The notes under the pieces: model-generated
Seen by the model: the letters and a program-made list of their open reading frames with translations, nothing else
Databases searched by the model: none
Told to the model about the DNA's origin: nothing
Assembly: GCA_022824315.1 (NCBI GenBank)
Contig: JAJEAC010000182.1
Span: 1-40,001 of the forward strand
Length of the DNA: 40,001 nt
Direction: 5' to 3'
Source of the DNA: Silicimonas sp.
GTDB taxonomy: Bacteria; Pseudomonadota; Alphaproteobacteria; Rhodobacterales; Rhodobacteraceae
Translations under genes and position numbers: made by a program
Shown here: piece by piece, positions 18,938 to 27,432 of the stretch
Layout of the letters: each line of letters starts with the position of its first letter
Numbering within the stretch: position 1 is the stretch's first letter

Positions 18938-19108
18938 TTCCTTTCTCCGCTACCAAGAGGCGTCTCAGGGAAAGCGGCAGGCTCACGGCCATGTGCATGC
19001 GGGAGCGATGATGTCTTTGGTCCCGGCATCACCCGTTTGCCGAACGCCGTGCACTCCTCGATATGCGAATTGCCCGAGAAGATAAATGACCGGACACCCA
19101 TTAGCTTG

Positions 19109-19154
19109 GTAAGCGTCATTTTGACCCCATACGGGGATACGGGTTGACGACGGG
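19109..19154 (+). repeat. 46-bp direct repeat, copy 1
   Basis: The sequence begins gtaagcgtca and ends gggttgacgacggg. It recurs at 26705-26750 in the same orientation with five mismatches. The centre is a near-palindrome, ccccatacgggg. The flanks of the two copies are unrelated. It lies between the aldo/keto reductase gene and the AbiE remnant. Confidence 0.85.
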
Positions 19155-19419
19155 TGTCAGTGGCTACGGGAAAGCGCGTAAACTTGGCGATTCGCCGCGC
19201 TTTGGCGTGATCAGCGGCACTGGGTCATGGTGCAGACATTCACAGATCAGTTGCCGGTCCGAGCTTCCTTCCGGGCGGCTGACTTCTCTCGACTGAACTC
19301 TCGATGCACACGAAATCGGTTGAACGCCAGACATCCAATACGAACGGCAAAATCGTCGCTCCCGTCTTGACCAAATGCTTCACGACCAGTCGTGCTCCAT
19401 GAGAATCCGAGTTGGCGAA

Positions 19420-20033
19420 CTCGAAGCAAAATGTCTGCGCAATCATCCACACGTCACGAAAATCCTACATGCGGATGTTCGCGAAACCAAGCGAGACGAT
19501 CGCTTCAGTTTTCTCGGAAACGACGGTTTCAGGCGGGTATGCGCGCAGGAATGACGCGGACGAGTCGGGAATGGCAGGGTATTCGATCTCGATTGGCTCG
19601 GGCGTGATCACGTCTCCAAATCCGACATCGATCTGGATGTGCAATCGCGTACCGGTAATGGTCGCAGTGGTTCTGACGCACACGCACACAACGCGACATT
19701 CACCTGCGCCGCCTGTAGCTTCGAAGACGACTCCAACTTCGGGCACATTCACAGTACAGGTGGAGCGGATGATTGCCGCAACCGCTGCGGGGTCGTGATC
19801 TCCAAGACTCGGCCAATTGGGGTCGCGGGTCGGTCGGAAGGGATCGCCCTGCCAGAAGGCGAAGAGCATCGCAACCTTCAGGACGATCCGCATACGCCGG
19901 TCGGAGTGCTGAGGCAGCAGAGGAATCGCCCAAACGCGTAGCGCTTAAGGATAACCTGAAAGTCGATCCGTTCGACGCGCGCGAGCAGCTGGGCGCGCAC
20001 GGATGCGCCGAAATCGCGAACCTCACGCGCCAT
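19420..20033 (-). pseudogene. decayed AbiEii-type nucleotidyltransferase toxin
   Basis: The reading runs MAREVRDFGASVRAQLL from ATG 20033, then DFQVILKRYAFGRFL. Near 19905-19915 the frame is lost. It resumes in another frame with HSDRRMRIVLKVAMLFAFW, then QGDPFRPTRDPNWPSLGDHD and HIQIDVGFGDVITPEPIEIE, and further YPPETVVSEKTEAIVSLG. A TAG at 19465-19467 stands where the family has Lys in ANSRMKDF, and homology continues beyond it (DFRDVWMIAQTFCFE) to about 19420. This is the DUF1814/AbiEii family, the toxin half of AbiE systems. In the nucleotidyl-transfer motif, the usual DLDLLGFGD appears as DPNWPSLGD, so catalytic acidic residues are also gone. It is clearly non-functional. Confidence 0.82.
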
Positions 20034-20145
20034 CGGCCACCATCGCTTGCACGTAAGGGCGCATTACGGAGCAGACAGGTGGCGTGCGCGTAAGTACCCA
20101 TGACTCGTCGGGTGTGCCACGCCTGCCGCGGAGCCCTTCCAACAT
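20023..20145 (-). pseudogene. C-terminal remnant of an AbiEi-type antitoxin
   Basis: About 40 codons remain, including LEGLRGRRGTPDESW and VMRPYVQAMVADGA followed by TGA at 20023-20025. This is the C-terminal pattern of AbiEi antitoxins (RRGTPDELWRYA...VMRPYLEALA). The stop overlaps the AbiEii ATG (20031-20033), which is the usual overlapping gene order of the pair. The N-terminal wing-helix part is absent; the ABC permease gene ends only 60 bases further on, at 20206. The remnant is too short for the regulatory function. Confidence 0.72.
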
Positions 20146-20205
20146 GCCATGGACCGAGCAACCGCGTTCTCGTCTTTCCTGGACGGTGGGTCCGGTCGTC
20201 CGACC

Positions 20206-21045
20206 TCATGCTTCCGTTCTCAGGGTCGGATCGAGGATGTCACGCAGCCAGTCGCCGACTAGGCTGATGGAGAGGGCAAGGAAGAAGATCGTCGCCCCCG
20301 GGAATACCGTGAGCCACCACGCTGTCAGCAGGCGGTCACGACCTTCACTCATGATCTGTCCGAGGCTCGTGAGCGGAGGTTGCACGCCGAGTCCCAGGAA
20401 ACTTAGCGCGGTCTCCAGCAGGACTGTCAGCGGGAGGTTGACGGTAAACTGGACGAGTGCAATGTTGACGATATTCGGCAGGATGTGGCGCAGATAAATG
20501 CGCCAGGGCGAGGCACCGAGCGCCCGTATCGCGATGACGTATCCATGCTCCTTGGCCGACAGCGTCGCACCGCGCATCAGACGTGCGTACACCTCCCAGC
20601 CGGTCAGCCCGATCAACAGGAGGAACAGCGTGAAGCTGTTGTCGAACATCGCCAGCACGAAGAGGGCGACGACGATGATCGGCAGCGATGCCTGGACATC
20701 GATTGCGGCGACAATCACGGTCTCCGCGACACCGCGGCGCGCTGCGGCGAGGATGCCGAGCAGCGAGCCCAGAACCGCACCGATCAGTGTTCCCACGATG
20801 GCGACGACGAGCGTGATTCTTGCACCTACGGCAAGACGTACCAGAAGGTCGCGCCCCTTGGCGTCGGTCCCGAGCATGTACTGTTCGGGACCACCTAGGA
20901 ATGCGGGAGGTTTCAGCCTGTCAATAAGCGAGGTGTCGCGGAATTCATGCGGCGAAAGCGCCTGGCCGAAGAGCGCGATCAAGACAAAGAAAGCGATGAA
21001 GCAGAGTGAGAGCTTGACGGCTGGGGGAACCGGTTGCCTCGTCAT
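20206..21045 (-). CDS. dipeptide/oligopeptide ABC transporter permease (DppC type)
   Basis: A 279-residue inner-membrane permease. The first span is KLSLCFIAFFVLIALFGQ, the periplasmic segment contains the DppC hallmark YMLGTDAKGRDLLVRLAVGA, and about five further spans follow. The coupling loop is EHGYVIAIRALGASPWRIYL followed by RHILPN. The C-terminus shows LSFLGLGVQPPLTSLGQIM, also typical. It is the last gene of the operon and starts 1 base after the upstream permease stop. Length and motifs are complete. Confidence 0.92.
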   Translation of the reverse strand: MTRQPVPPAVKLSLCFIAFFVLIALFGQALSPHEFRDTSLIDRLKPPAFLGGPEQYMLGTDAKGRDLLVRLAVGARITLVVAIVGTLIGAVLGSLLGILAAARRGVAETVIVAAIDVQASLPIIVVALFVLAMFDNSFTLFLLLIGLTGWEVYARLMRGATLSAKEHGYVIAIRALGASPWRIYLRHILPNIVNIALVQFTVNLPLTVLLETALSFLGLGVQPPLTSLGQIMSEGRDRLLTAWWLTVFPGATIFFLALSISLVGDWLRDILDPTLRTEA

Positions 21046-21046
21046 C

Positions 21047-21970
21047 TCATTTGGCCCGGATCCTGGGATCGATCACGAGGTAAAGGAGATCGACCATGAG
21101 ATTGGCCAAGACCATCGTGAACGCGACCGCCAGCACGATGAACTGAACCGTCGCGATATCGCGTGTGGCCACGGACCGAACAAGCAACTGGCCGACTCCC
21201 GGCCAGGCAAACACCTGTTCAGTGACGACCGACCCGGCGATGAGCCCGCCAAGCGAAAGGCCGATAAGCGTGACGAGGGGAATTGCAGCGTTTGGAGCGG
21301 CGTGACGGACCAACCTCCTCAGGAACGGGACGCCCCTTGCCTCGGCCGCGCGCATGAAAGGCTTGTTTATCGTCTCCAGGAGGGACGACCGGGCGAACCG
21401 CGCAAAGGACCCCATTGCTGCGAGGCCCAGCGTGAGCGCCGGCGGCAAGACGCCTGCCCAGCTGCCGGCACCCGACGATCCGCCGAGATACGTGTTGAAG
21501 ACAAGTGCACCCGTCAGGATCATGATGAGGCCGAACAGGAAGTTCGGCATCGCGAACGCAAATACCGAAAATGCCATGACGCAGCGGTCAAGCAAGGTGC
21601 GCCTGTTCAATGCGGCGACGGAACCGAGTGGAATTCCCAGAAGGATCGCGATCAGGAGTGCCGTGCCGCCAAGACGGAGCGTGGCGGGAAGGCGTTCAGC
21701 AAAAAGTGTCAGCGCCGACTTGCCCGTGTGAATCGAGTAGCCGAAGTCACCCCTGAAGATGCCGCCCAGGTAACCAGCGTATTGCTGCCAGAGGGGTTTG
21801 TCGAGGCCCATCGCTTTCGCATATTGGTCGATGATTTCCTGCGGGGCATCCGGAGGGGCGAGCGCCGCTGCAGGATCGCCGGAAAACCGGATGAACACGA
21901 ATACGAGGGTCACGGTAACGAGGAGGGTGACCACCGCCCGGAAAATCTTGAACGCAATGAAGGCGGTCAT
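21047..21970 (-). CDS. dipeptide/oligopeptide ABC transporter permease (DppB type)
   Basis: A 307-residue inner-membrane permease. It starts with the N-terminal span (IFRAVVTLLVTVTLVFVFIR) and FSGDPAAALAPPDAP, the periplasmic region of DppB proteins, and includes YSIHTGKSALTLFAERLPAT ahead of the transport core. The coupling loop is FMRAAEARGVPFLRRLVRHA. Its ATG overlaps the stop of the upstream ATPase gene by three bases (ATGA), indicating translational coupling. Confidence 0.92.
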   Translation of the reverse strand: MTAFIAFKIFRAVVTLLVTVTLVFVFIRFSGDPAAALAPPDAPQEIIDQYAKAMGLDKPLWQQYAGYLGGIFRGDFGYSIHTGKSALTLFAERLPATLRLGGTALLIAILLGIPLGSVAALNRRTLLDRCVMAFSVFAFAMPNFLFGLIMILTGALVFNTYLGGSSGAGSWAGVLPPALTLGLAAMGSFARFARSSLLETINKPFMRAAEARGVPFLRRLVRHAAPNAAIPLVTLIGLSLGGLIAGSVVTEQVFAWPGVGQLLVRSVATRDIATVQFIVLAVAFTMVLANLMVDLLYLVIDPRIRAK

Positions 21971-23598
21971 GCCTGCGCTGTCCCACCGAATCGCGGCGCA
22001 GCCGCGAGGAGCTCCCTTGTGTAGGCTGATCTTGGCCTTCCGAAGACGTCCTGAACTGGCCCGGCTTCAACGACCGCGCCGTCCTTGATAACCAGGATAT
22101 CGTCGCTGATTGCGGCAGCCACGGAAAGGTCGTGGGTAATGAACAGCATCGCGAAACCGAGTTCCCTTTGCAGGTCGCGGAACAGGTCCAGGATTTGTGC
22201 CCGTATGGAGACATCAAGCGCGGACACGGCCTCGTCGGCGATCAGCACCTCCGGATCGACGGCGAGAGCCCTCGCGATGCAGATTCTCTGACGCTGGCCG
22301 CCCGAAAACTCGTGTGGATAACGGTCGGCCGCTTGTTCGCTCAAGCCGGTCAGCCTGAGAAGGCGGTCGGCCCGCCGGAGTGCATCGTTGCGGCGGTGTC
22401 CGTGGATGATCGGACCCTCAGCGACCGCTGATCGGATTTTCTGCCGCGGATTCAGCGCGCTGAAGGGATCCTGCAGGACGATCTGGATCCGGGCCCGCAA
22501 TTCGCGAAGCTCCCGCCCCGCGATCGACGTGACATCCTTCCCACGAAAACGGATGATGCCGGAATCGGGTTTTTCCAGACGAAGGAGGCAACGCGCGACG
22601 GATGACTTCCCGGAGCCGCTTTCGCCGACGATTCCTAGGGTCTGGCCTTCGCGCAATTCCAGGGAGATGTCGCGAACCGCGTGGACGTAGCGGCGCTCCA
22701 GCATGTTTCCGAGCCGATAGGAGAGTTCAAGCCTGTCCGCCTCCAGCACCGGCTTGCCGTCCGCGCCAGCGGTACTTTTCCCGCTGTGAACGGCGGCGGC
22801 GAGGAGTTTTCTTGTGTACGCGTGTCGGGGAGACCCCAAAATGGCGTCTGCCGTGCCGAACTCGACGAGTTCGCCGTCTTTCATCACGCAGATGCGATCG
22901 GCAATCTCGGAAACGACGCCGAAATCATGGGTGATGAACAGCACCGATGCGTCGCGCTCCCGTTGCAATGCCGAGATCAGCTTCAGGATCTCGGCCTGGG
23001 TTGTCACGTCGACAGCTGTTGTCGGTTCATCGGCGATCAGGAGAACGGGGTTGAGCAGCAGGGCACCTGCAATGACGATACGCTGGGCCTGTCCTCCGGA
23101 GAGTTGGTGAGGGTAGGCCCTGAAAGTGTTTTTGGGATCGGGAAGGCGCACCGCTTCGAGCATGTCCATGATCCGTCCGCGCCACTCCCGACGCGGGACG
23201 GCGTGGACCGCAAGGATCTCTTCCAACTGCCGGCCGACGCGCTGCACGGGGTCGAGGCTGGCAACGGCGTCCTGGAATATGATCGCCATGCGCCTTCCGC
23301 GGATCGCATTGAACGCGGCCGCGCGCTGGGGTGGCAGTTTTTCCCCCTCAAGGCGGACGATGCCGGAATCGACACTGAGCTGCGGCGGCAGCATTCCCAT
23401 GATCGCGTCGGCAATGACCGTCTTGCCGGAACCGCTCTCCCCGACCAAGCATAGCGTTTCGCCCGCGGCGATCCGAAATGAAACGCCGGAAACCGCGAAC
23501 TCGCGGTCTCCGGCCTCGGGCAGCGCAACCGTGAGATTGTCCACCGAGAGTATATTCGCGCCGGCCCGCTCGGGGCCGGCGCCGCGATTTGTCATCAT
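21967..23598 (-). CDS. fused double ATPase of the dipeptide-type ABC transporter (DppD-DppF)
   Basis: A 543-residue cytoplasmic protein with two ABC ATPase domains. Domain 1 has Walker [18 protein letters not shown] and LLIADEPT. Domain 2 has [17 protein letters not shown] and LIADEAVSALD. In domain 2 the usual Walker B DEPTSALD reads DEAVSALD; the Asp-Glu pair is kept, so hydrolysis should be possible. In domain 1 the signature is LSGGQAQ instead of LSGGQRQ, still within family variation. ATG 23598 (MMTNRGAG) was chosen; it is 5 bases after the binding-protein stop. The frame is open upstream to 23829 but there overlaps the binding-protein gene. Confidence 0.9.
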   Translation of the reverse strand: MMTNRGAGPERAGANILSVDNLTVALPEAGDREFAVSGVSFRIAAGETLCLVGESGSGKTVIADAIMGMLPPQLSVDSGIVRLEGEKLPPQRAAAFNAIRGRRMAIIFQDAVASLDPVQRVGRQLEEILAVHAVPRREWRGRIMDMLEAVRLPDPKNTFRAYPHQLSGGQAQRIVIAGALLLNPVLLIADEPTTAVDVTTQAEILKLISALQRERDASVLFITHDFGVVSEIADRICVMKDGELVEFGTADAILGSPRHAYTRKLLAAAVHSGKSTAGADGKPVLEADRLELSYRLGNMLERRYVHAVRDISLELREGQTLGIVGESGSGKSSVARCLLRLEKPDSGIIRFRGKDVTSIAGRELRELRARIQIVLQDPFSALNPRQKIRSAVAEGPIIHGHRRNDALRRADRLLRLTGLSEQAADRYPHEFSGGQRQRICIARALAVDPEVLIADEAVSALDVSIRAQILDLFRDLQRELGFAMLFITHDLSVAAAISDDILVIKDGAVVEAGPVQDVFGRPRSAYTRELLAAAPRFGGTAQA

Positions 23599-23603
23599 CG
23601 GGT

Positions 23604-25163
23604 CTATTCGAGATACATCTTGTCGAATATCGTCACCGCCGAATTTCCCGGATCCCAAGCAAGGTCGTCGCGTGTGGCGTAGGACACGACATTGCGCCAG
23701 AGATACATCCCCGGTGTGACGTTTTCCCACTCCTCGACGAGTTCCAGGTACGCGGCGTGCCGCGCCTTGAACTCTTGGGCTGCCTCGAATTTCTCTCCGA
23801 GCTCGAGGAATTTGTCCGTCGGCACCCATGTCTTGTGGCTGGCGCGGGTGCGGCTGGACAACGGTCCCCAGTCCATCCAGAGCGGCCGGTAGGGATCTCC
23901 AGAGAATTCACTCGACATGGACATGTTGAGCATGTGGAACGGGCGCTTGTACGCGAGCGAGAAGTTGTCGACGATCTTGGCGCGGACATTGATGCCCACG
24001 TCACGCCATTGCTCGACCATGAACTCGGCCGCCGTCTCGTAGTTCGGGTAGAATCCGCGGGTGATGTGCCAGATCAATTCCTGGCCGTCATATTCGCTCT
24101 TGGCGAGGAATTCCCTCGACCTGTCAGGGTCGTATGTGAAGCGCGCCTTGCGTTCCGGATCGAAGTAGTCGCCGTATTCCGGAAAGTTGAACGGGGAGGG
24201 CACGAATGTGGCATCTCCCCAGAGGGCTTCGACGATGCCCTTGCGGTCAATGGCGGTGACCATGGCCTTGCGAAGGTTAGCATCGGTAAGCGGATTGTCC
24301 GGAAGCAGTTCTGTCGACAGCGTGTTGAACGCGAACATGGGATAGTTCTCGATGGACTTCTCCATGACACGGATGCCGTCCGTGTTCCGCACAGTGTCTA
24401 CCTGATCAGCCGGTACGCTGACGATCACGTCGAATTCGCCAGCAGCGAGACCGGCGAATCGTGTTGAGAACTCGGGAACGATCTGGAATGTCAGCCCGGA
24501 TGCCGGCACCGGTCCGTTCCAGTAGCCGTCGTAGGCTTCCGCGACGAGCGAGGTCGATGGGTCGAACGAAACCAGCTTGTAAGGCCCTGTCCCCATCGGT
24601 TTCTGGCCGAATTCGTCGGTGCCGACGGCTTCATAGTAGTGTTTCGGAAGCACGAAACCGAGAGGTGTGACCAGCCGGAATATGAAGTTCGGATCCGGCA
24701 GCTCGGTCTCGACTTCGACGGTCAGCGGGCCGGTTGCCTCCACGCGGATGATGCCACGGGCATACCTGGTTCCGCGCCGCGCGAGGGGTTCAGGCCCCCA
24801 GAGCCTTTCCGCGGACATTGAGAATGCCACGTCTTCGGCGTCCATCACGTGCCCGTCGTGGAACGTGACACCTTCACGCAGCTGAATCGTCCAGACATTC
24901 GGCGTCGTCCGCTCCCAACTTTCCGCGAGCCAGGGAACCAGCGACTTGCCGTCCGGGTCTTCCCAACGGTTTCGCCGGACGAGCGTATCGAAAAGGTTAG
25001 AATGCACGCGGGCACCGGTCGTCGAAATGCCGATGACCGGATCCATGGTCGGCCAGAGATTGTCGACCGCGATCGTAATTGCGGTTCTGTCGTCGGCCGT
25101 TGCGCTCGCGGCGATTGCGAGGGCGGATAGCCCTCCCAGGGCCAGGGTTCGTAGCGTTGCCAT
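23604..25163 (-). CDS. periplasmic substrate-binding protein (SBP_bac_5)
   Basis: A 519-residue exported protein. The signal peptide is about residues 1-23 (LALGGLSALAIAASATA, cleavage after Ala-Thr-Ala). The mature part follows the family pattern: DNLWPTMDPVIGISTTGARV, then LREGVTFHDGHVMDAEDVAF and MGTGPYKLVSFDP. Such proteins bind dipeptides, oligopeptides, nickel or opine-like compounds; the substrate is not evident. The start has an ideal GGAGG 7 bases upstream. It follows the amidase gene by 49 bases and precedes the ATPase gene by 5, so it is the second gene of a five-gene minus-strand operon. Confidence 0.92.
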   Translation of the reverse strand: MATLRTLALGGLSALAIAASATADDRTAITIAVDNLWPTMDPVIGISTTGARVHSNLFDTLVRRNRWEDPDGKSLVPWLAESWERTTPNVWTIQLREGVTFHDGHVMDAEDVAFSMSAERLWGPEPLARRGTRYARGIIRVEATGPLTVEVETELPDPNFIFRLVTPLGFVLPKHYYEAVGTDEFGQKPMGTGPYKLVSFDPSTSLVAEAYDGYWNGPVPASGLTFQIVPEFSTRFAGLAAGEFDVIVSVPADQVDTVRNTDGIRVMEKSIENYPMFAFNTLSTELLPDNPLTDANLRKAMVTAIDRKGIVEALWGDATFVPSPFNFPEYGDYFDPERKARFTYDPDRSREFLAKSEYDGQELIWHITRGFYPNYETAAEFMVEQWRDVGINVRAKIVDNFSLAYKRPFHMLNMSMSSEFSGDPYRPLWMDWGPLSSRTRASHKTWVPTDKFLELGEKFEAAQEFKARHAAYLELVEEWENVTPGMYLWRNVVSYATRDDLAWDPGNSAVTIFDKMYLE

Positions 25164-25212
25164 CTCGGTATCCTCCTTTGTTGGCAGTCAGTGCCGTTCG
25201 TGTGGGGTCAGA

Positions 25213-26049
25213 TCACGCTTTAAGGTGAACGAGCCGGTACGGACGCTCGTTTTCCAGTGACGGGATCTGTCGCCTCGCGGAGTCGGCGAGAGCGGGATCG
25301 ATCTCCAGGATTGCATGCCCGGTTCCGCCGTCACCGAGATCGGCGAGGACCTCACCCCAGGGATCGACGACGAGCGAGTGGCCGTGGGTCACCCGGCCAT
25401 CGTCGTGGTGTCCGACCTGGGCGGCGGCGATGAACCAGCAACCGTTCTCGATCGCGCGCGCCCTGATCAGCGGTTTCCAGTGCGCCCTTCCTGTCGGTAC
25501 TGTGAACGCGGAGGGCGCGAACATCACCGATGCACCGCATTTGGCATAGTCACGATAGAGATTTGGAAAACGTAGATCGTAGCAGATCGACAGCCCCCAA
25601 GTTCCCCACGGGGTATCGACCACCGTGGCCTCGGTGCCCGCGGTATACCGGTCGGACTCGCGTGAAGCCGGCCGGCCTTCCAGGAAGATGTCGAAGAGAT
25701 GGATCTTGTCGTAACGGGCGCGAATGGCGGCGGATCGATCGATCAGTACGCTGTGGTTCAAGAGCTTCCCGTTTTCCTGGACGGGAGTGGACCCGACGTG
25801 GATCCAGATCCCGAAGCGTGACGACAACTCGCGGCACGCGGAAATGAAGGGGTCGTCCCGTTCCGTGGTCGTGCGCGACAGTGCGTCTTTCCTGTCACGG
25901 TTCATCATGCCGGCAGCTTCCGGCAGCGCCAGCAGGTCGCAACCCTCGGACGCGGCGATTTCAGCCTGTTCGCGGACGGCGCCGATGTTGGCCTCGTGCC
26001 GGTTCGTCGAGGTCATCTGTACAACTGAAACCCGAAATACGTCAGCCAA
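25213..26049 (-). CDS. carbon-nitrogen hydrolase (nitrilase superfamily amidase)
   Basis: A 278-residue cytoplasmic hydrolase. The catalytic triad is complete: Glu44 in ALPEAAG, Lys115 in RYDKIHLFD and the nucleophile Cys156 in SICYDLRFPNLYR. The overall pattern (KIHLFDIFLEGRPASRESD, WKPLIRARAIENGCWFIAAA) resembles the Nit1/omega-amidase branch, whose best-known member hydrolyses deaminated glutathione. Here the gene heads an operon with a peptide-type ABC importer, which suggests that the imported compound is an amide or N-acyl compound cleaved inside the cell. The reaction is inferred from family; substrate assignment is open. Confidence 0.88.
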   Translation of the reverse strand: MADVFRVSVVQMTSTNRHEANIGAVREQAEIAASEGCDLLALPEAAGMMNRDRKDALSRTTTERDDPFISACRELSSRFGIWIHVGSTPVQENGKLLNHSVLIDRSAAIRARYDKIHLFDIFLEGRPASRESDRYTAGTEATVVDTPWGTWGLSICYDLRFPNLYRDYAKCGASVMFAPSAFTVPTGRAHWKPLIRARAIENGCWFIAAAQVGHHDDGRVTHGHSLVVDPWGEVLADLGDGGTGHAILEIDPALADSARRQIPSLENERPYRLVHLKA

Positions 26050-26912
26050 GAACTTGTCCTTCCGAGGGTGGGCCAGGCCGGTAACGGCTTGTCAACTCAC
26101 GCCGTTTCTAGTCATTGTCATCAAATGAGATCACCTTGAACACGGAGTGGCTCAAGGCAAGGTGATATTTCGGGCAACGGAACAGTGCAAGGCATGGTCG
26201 GTGCAACTTGTGTTGGGAATACCATTTGCAAGCAGATCCATGCCGACAAGACAAGCTGCAAACTGCCCGGCCGGAAAACGCGGAATCGATTGACCTGAAG
26301 TTCTCCGTGCGCCGTGAAAGGCGCGTCATCCTTGCAGGTGCGAATCCCACTCAACAGTTGTCGCTTCGGTTGGCGGCAGCCAGGGCGAAGCGTAGAGGCA
26401 ACGAAATGGACTGAAGCATTCTGGTGTCACAGGGCCACCGCGGAAGAGCATGCAGAACAGGCGGTCCAGTCTGGCGGATTGGTACCAGCCGTCCAGCCCC
26501 AGGACCACGAGCAGGGCCGCTCGGCAACAGAGGCGATGGTCCGATTGGACGCGCCAGCCCCGGCGGAGGCAATCCGGGTGAAGCCCAAGGATGGCCGTTC
26601 GGTGGAAGTGCTCAAATTGGCAGCCGCCTGGTACCGGCAGCAACTTCAGGGCGAACGGGAACTGCGGTGGATGCGTATCCGGAAGGGCAGGGGTTCGATG
26701 AAGAGTAAGCGTCATATTGATCCCATACGAGGATTTGGGTTGACGACGGGTTCGTTCCGGAGATCGGGCTGAGCGCCAAGGTCAGCTTTTGCCGGCACCT
26801 GCGCCGAAGTTCCAGAGCAGCAATCGGCTGTTTAGAATGAGCACGTCGGAATCCAGTCAGCGCTGATCGACGACTATCACTTGGTCTGGATCGTGCATCG
26901 CGCAATTGACCC
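26050..26912. other. gene-poor region upstream of the amidase operon
   Basis: No gene is recognised in 863 bases. The first part should hold the promoter of the minus-strand amidase-transporter operon. The second copy of the 46-bp repeat lies inside, at 26705. The frame at plus 26314-26772 is open but matches nothing I know. The region resembles decayed DNA. Confidence 0.4.
26705..26750 (+). repeat. 46-bp direct repeat, copy 2
   Basis: This is the partner of 19109-19154: same orientation, 41 of 46 positions identical. The mismatches cluster in the central part, while the outer parts gtaagcgtca and gggttgacgacggg are identical. The 7.6-kb block between the copies holds the AbiE remnant and the amidase-transporter operon. 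Confidence 0.85.
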
Positions 26913-27038
26913 CTAGCGCGGAAGTGGCTTCGGAGAGCTGACCGGCAGCGTTTTTCCAGCGTCGGGTTCGGGCAGGTCGAGCGCTTTTTCCAGCTGTCGG
27001 TATGCGTCCTCATAGATCTGGATGTTTACCTTCGACAT
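26913..27038 (-). CDS. 41-residue small protein, unknown
   Basis: The ATG at 27038 follows directly on the TGA of the preceding frame (TGAATG), so translation could be coupled. The protein begins MSKVNIQIYEDAYRQLEKAL and ends in a Pro-rich tail (PVSSPKPLPR). The N-terminal half should be an amphipathic helix. I do not recognise a family. It may be real because its composition looks protein-like and its position is tight, but its length alone gives weak support. Confidence 0.4.
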   Translation of the reverse strand: MSKVNIQIYEDAYRQLEKALDLPEPDAGKTLPVSSPKPLPR

Positions 27039-27421
27039 TCAGATATCGACACAGCTGATACCTTCCTTGGTGGTCGGTCCGTAGCGCTCGAACTTCCTTA
27101 TGTCGCCTAACGCCCGCTCGATCTCGTATAGGCGGTCGTAGGAGACATGTGTCGATCTTCGCTCAAGCGCACTCCGCAAATGGACTTCCATCTCTTTGAA
27201 GCGAAGGACCCGTATCCTCTCAGGGCTAGCGATCGGATGCGGGTCCGGAGGACTGTAAGACTCCGCACGCCACTTCGTTGCCAGACCGCGCATATGGTCG
27301 ATCTGTTCCTGCTTTTTTGATGATCCAGCAGCGTGCTGCTTAGCCACCCGAACAGGCCCACCATAACGCCGGCCGCTACGCCGATCATCGTTCCTTCGAT
27401 GATTCTCCTTTTGTGCGGCAT
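27039..27421 (-). pseudogene. small single-span membrane protein, frameshifted
   Basis: The first frame starts at ATG 27421 with MPHKRRIIEGTMIGVAAGVM and a membrane span (GVAAGVMVGLFGWLSSTLL). At a run of six A (27313-27318) it breaks. Continuing one base back gives KKQEQIDHMRGLATKWRAE, then a soluble helical tail with RLYEIERALGDIRKFERYG, ending at 27039. One additional A would make a single protein of about 127 residues. It could also begin at ATG 27436, which overlaps the stop of the IS66 transposase frame (ATGA). The family is not recognised. The break may be real decay, slippage, or an undercalled homopolymer. Confidence 0.5.
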
Positions 27422-27432
27422 CGAATCGCCCC

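Noticed and set aside
20498..22024. Plus-strand open frame of 508 codons
   Set aside because: It is antisense to the two ABC permeases. The translated product is highly charged with no family pattern, while the minus-strand reading has clear permease motifs.
26314..26772. Plus-strand open frame of 152 codons containing the second repeat copy
   Set aside because: It overlaps the 46-bp repeat and the amidase promoter side, lacks a start context and resembles no known family.
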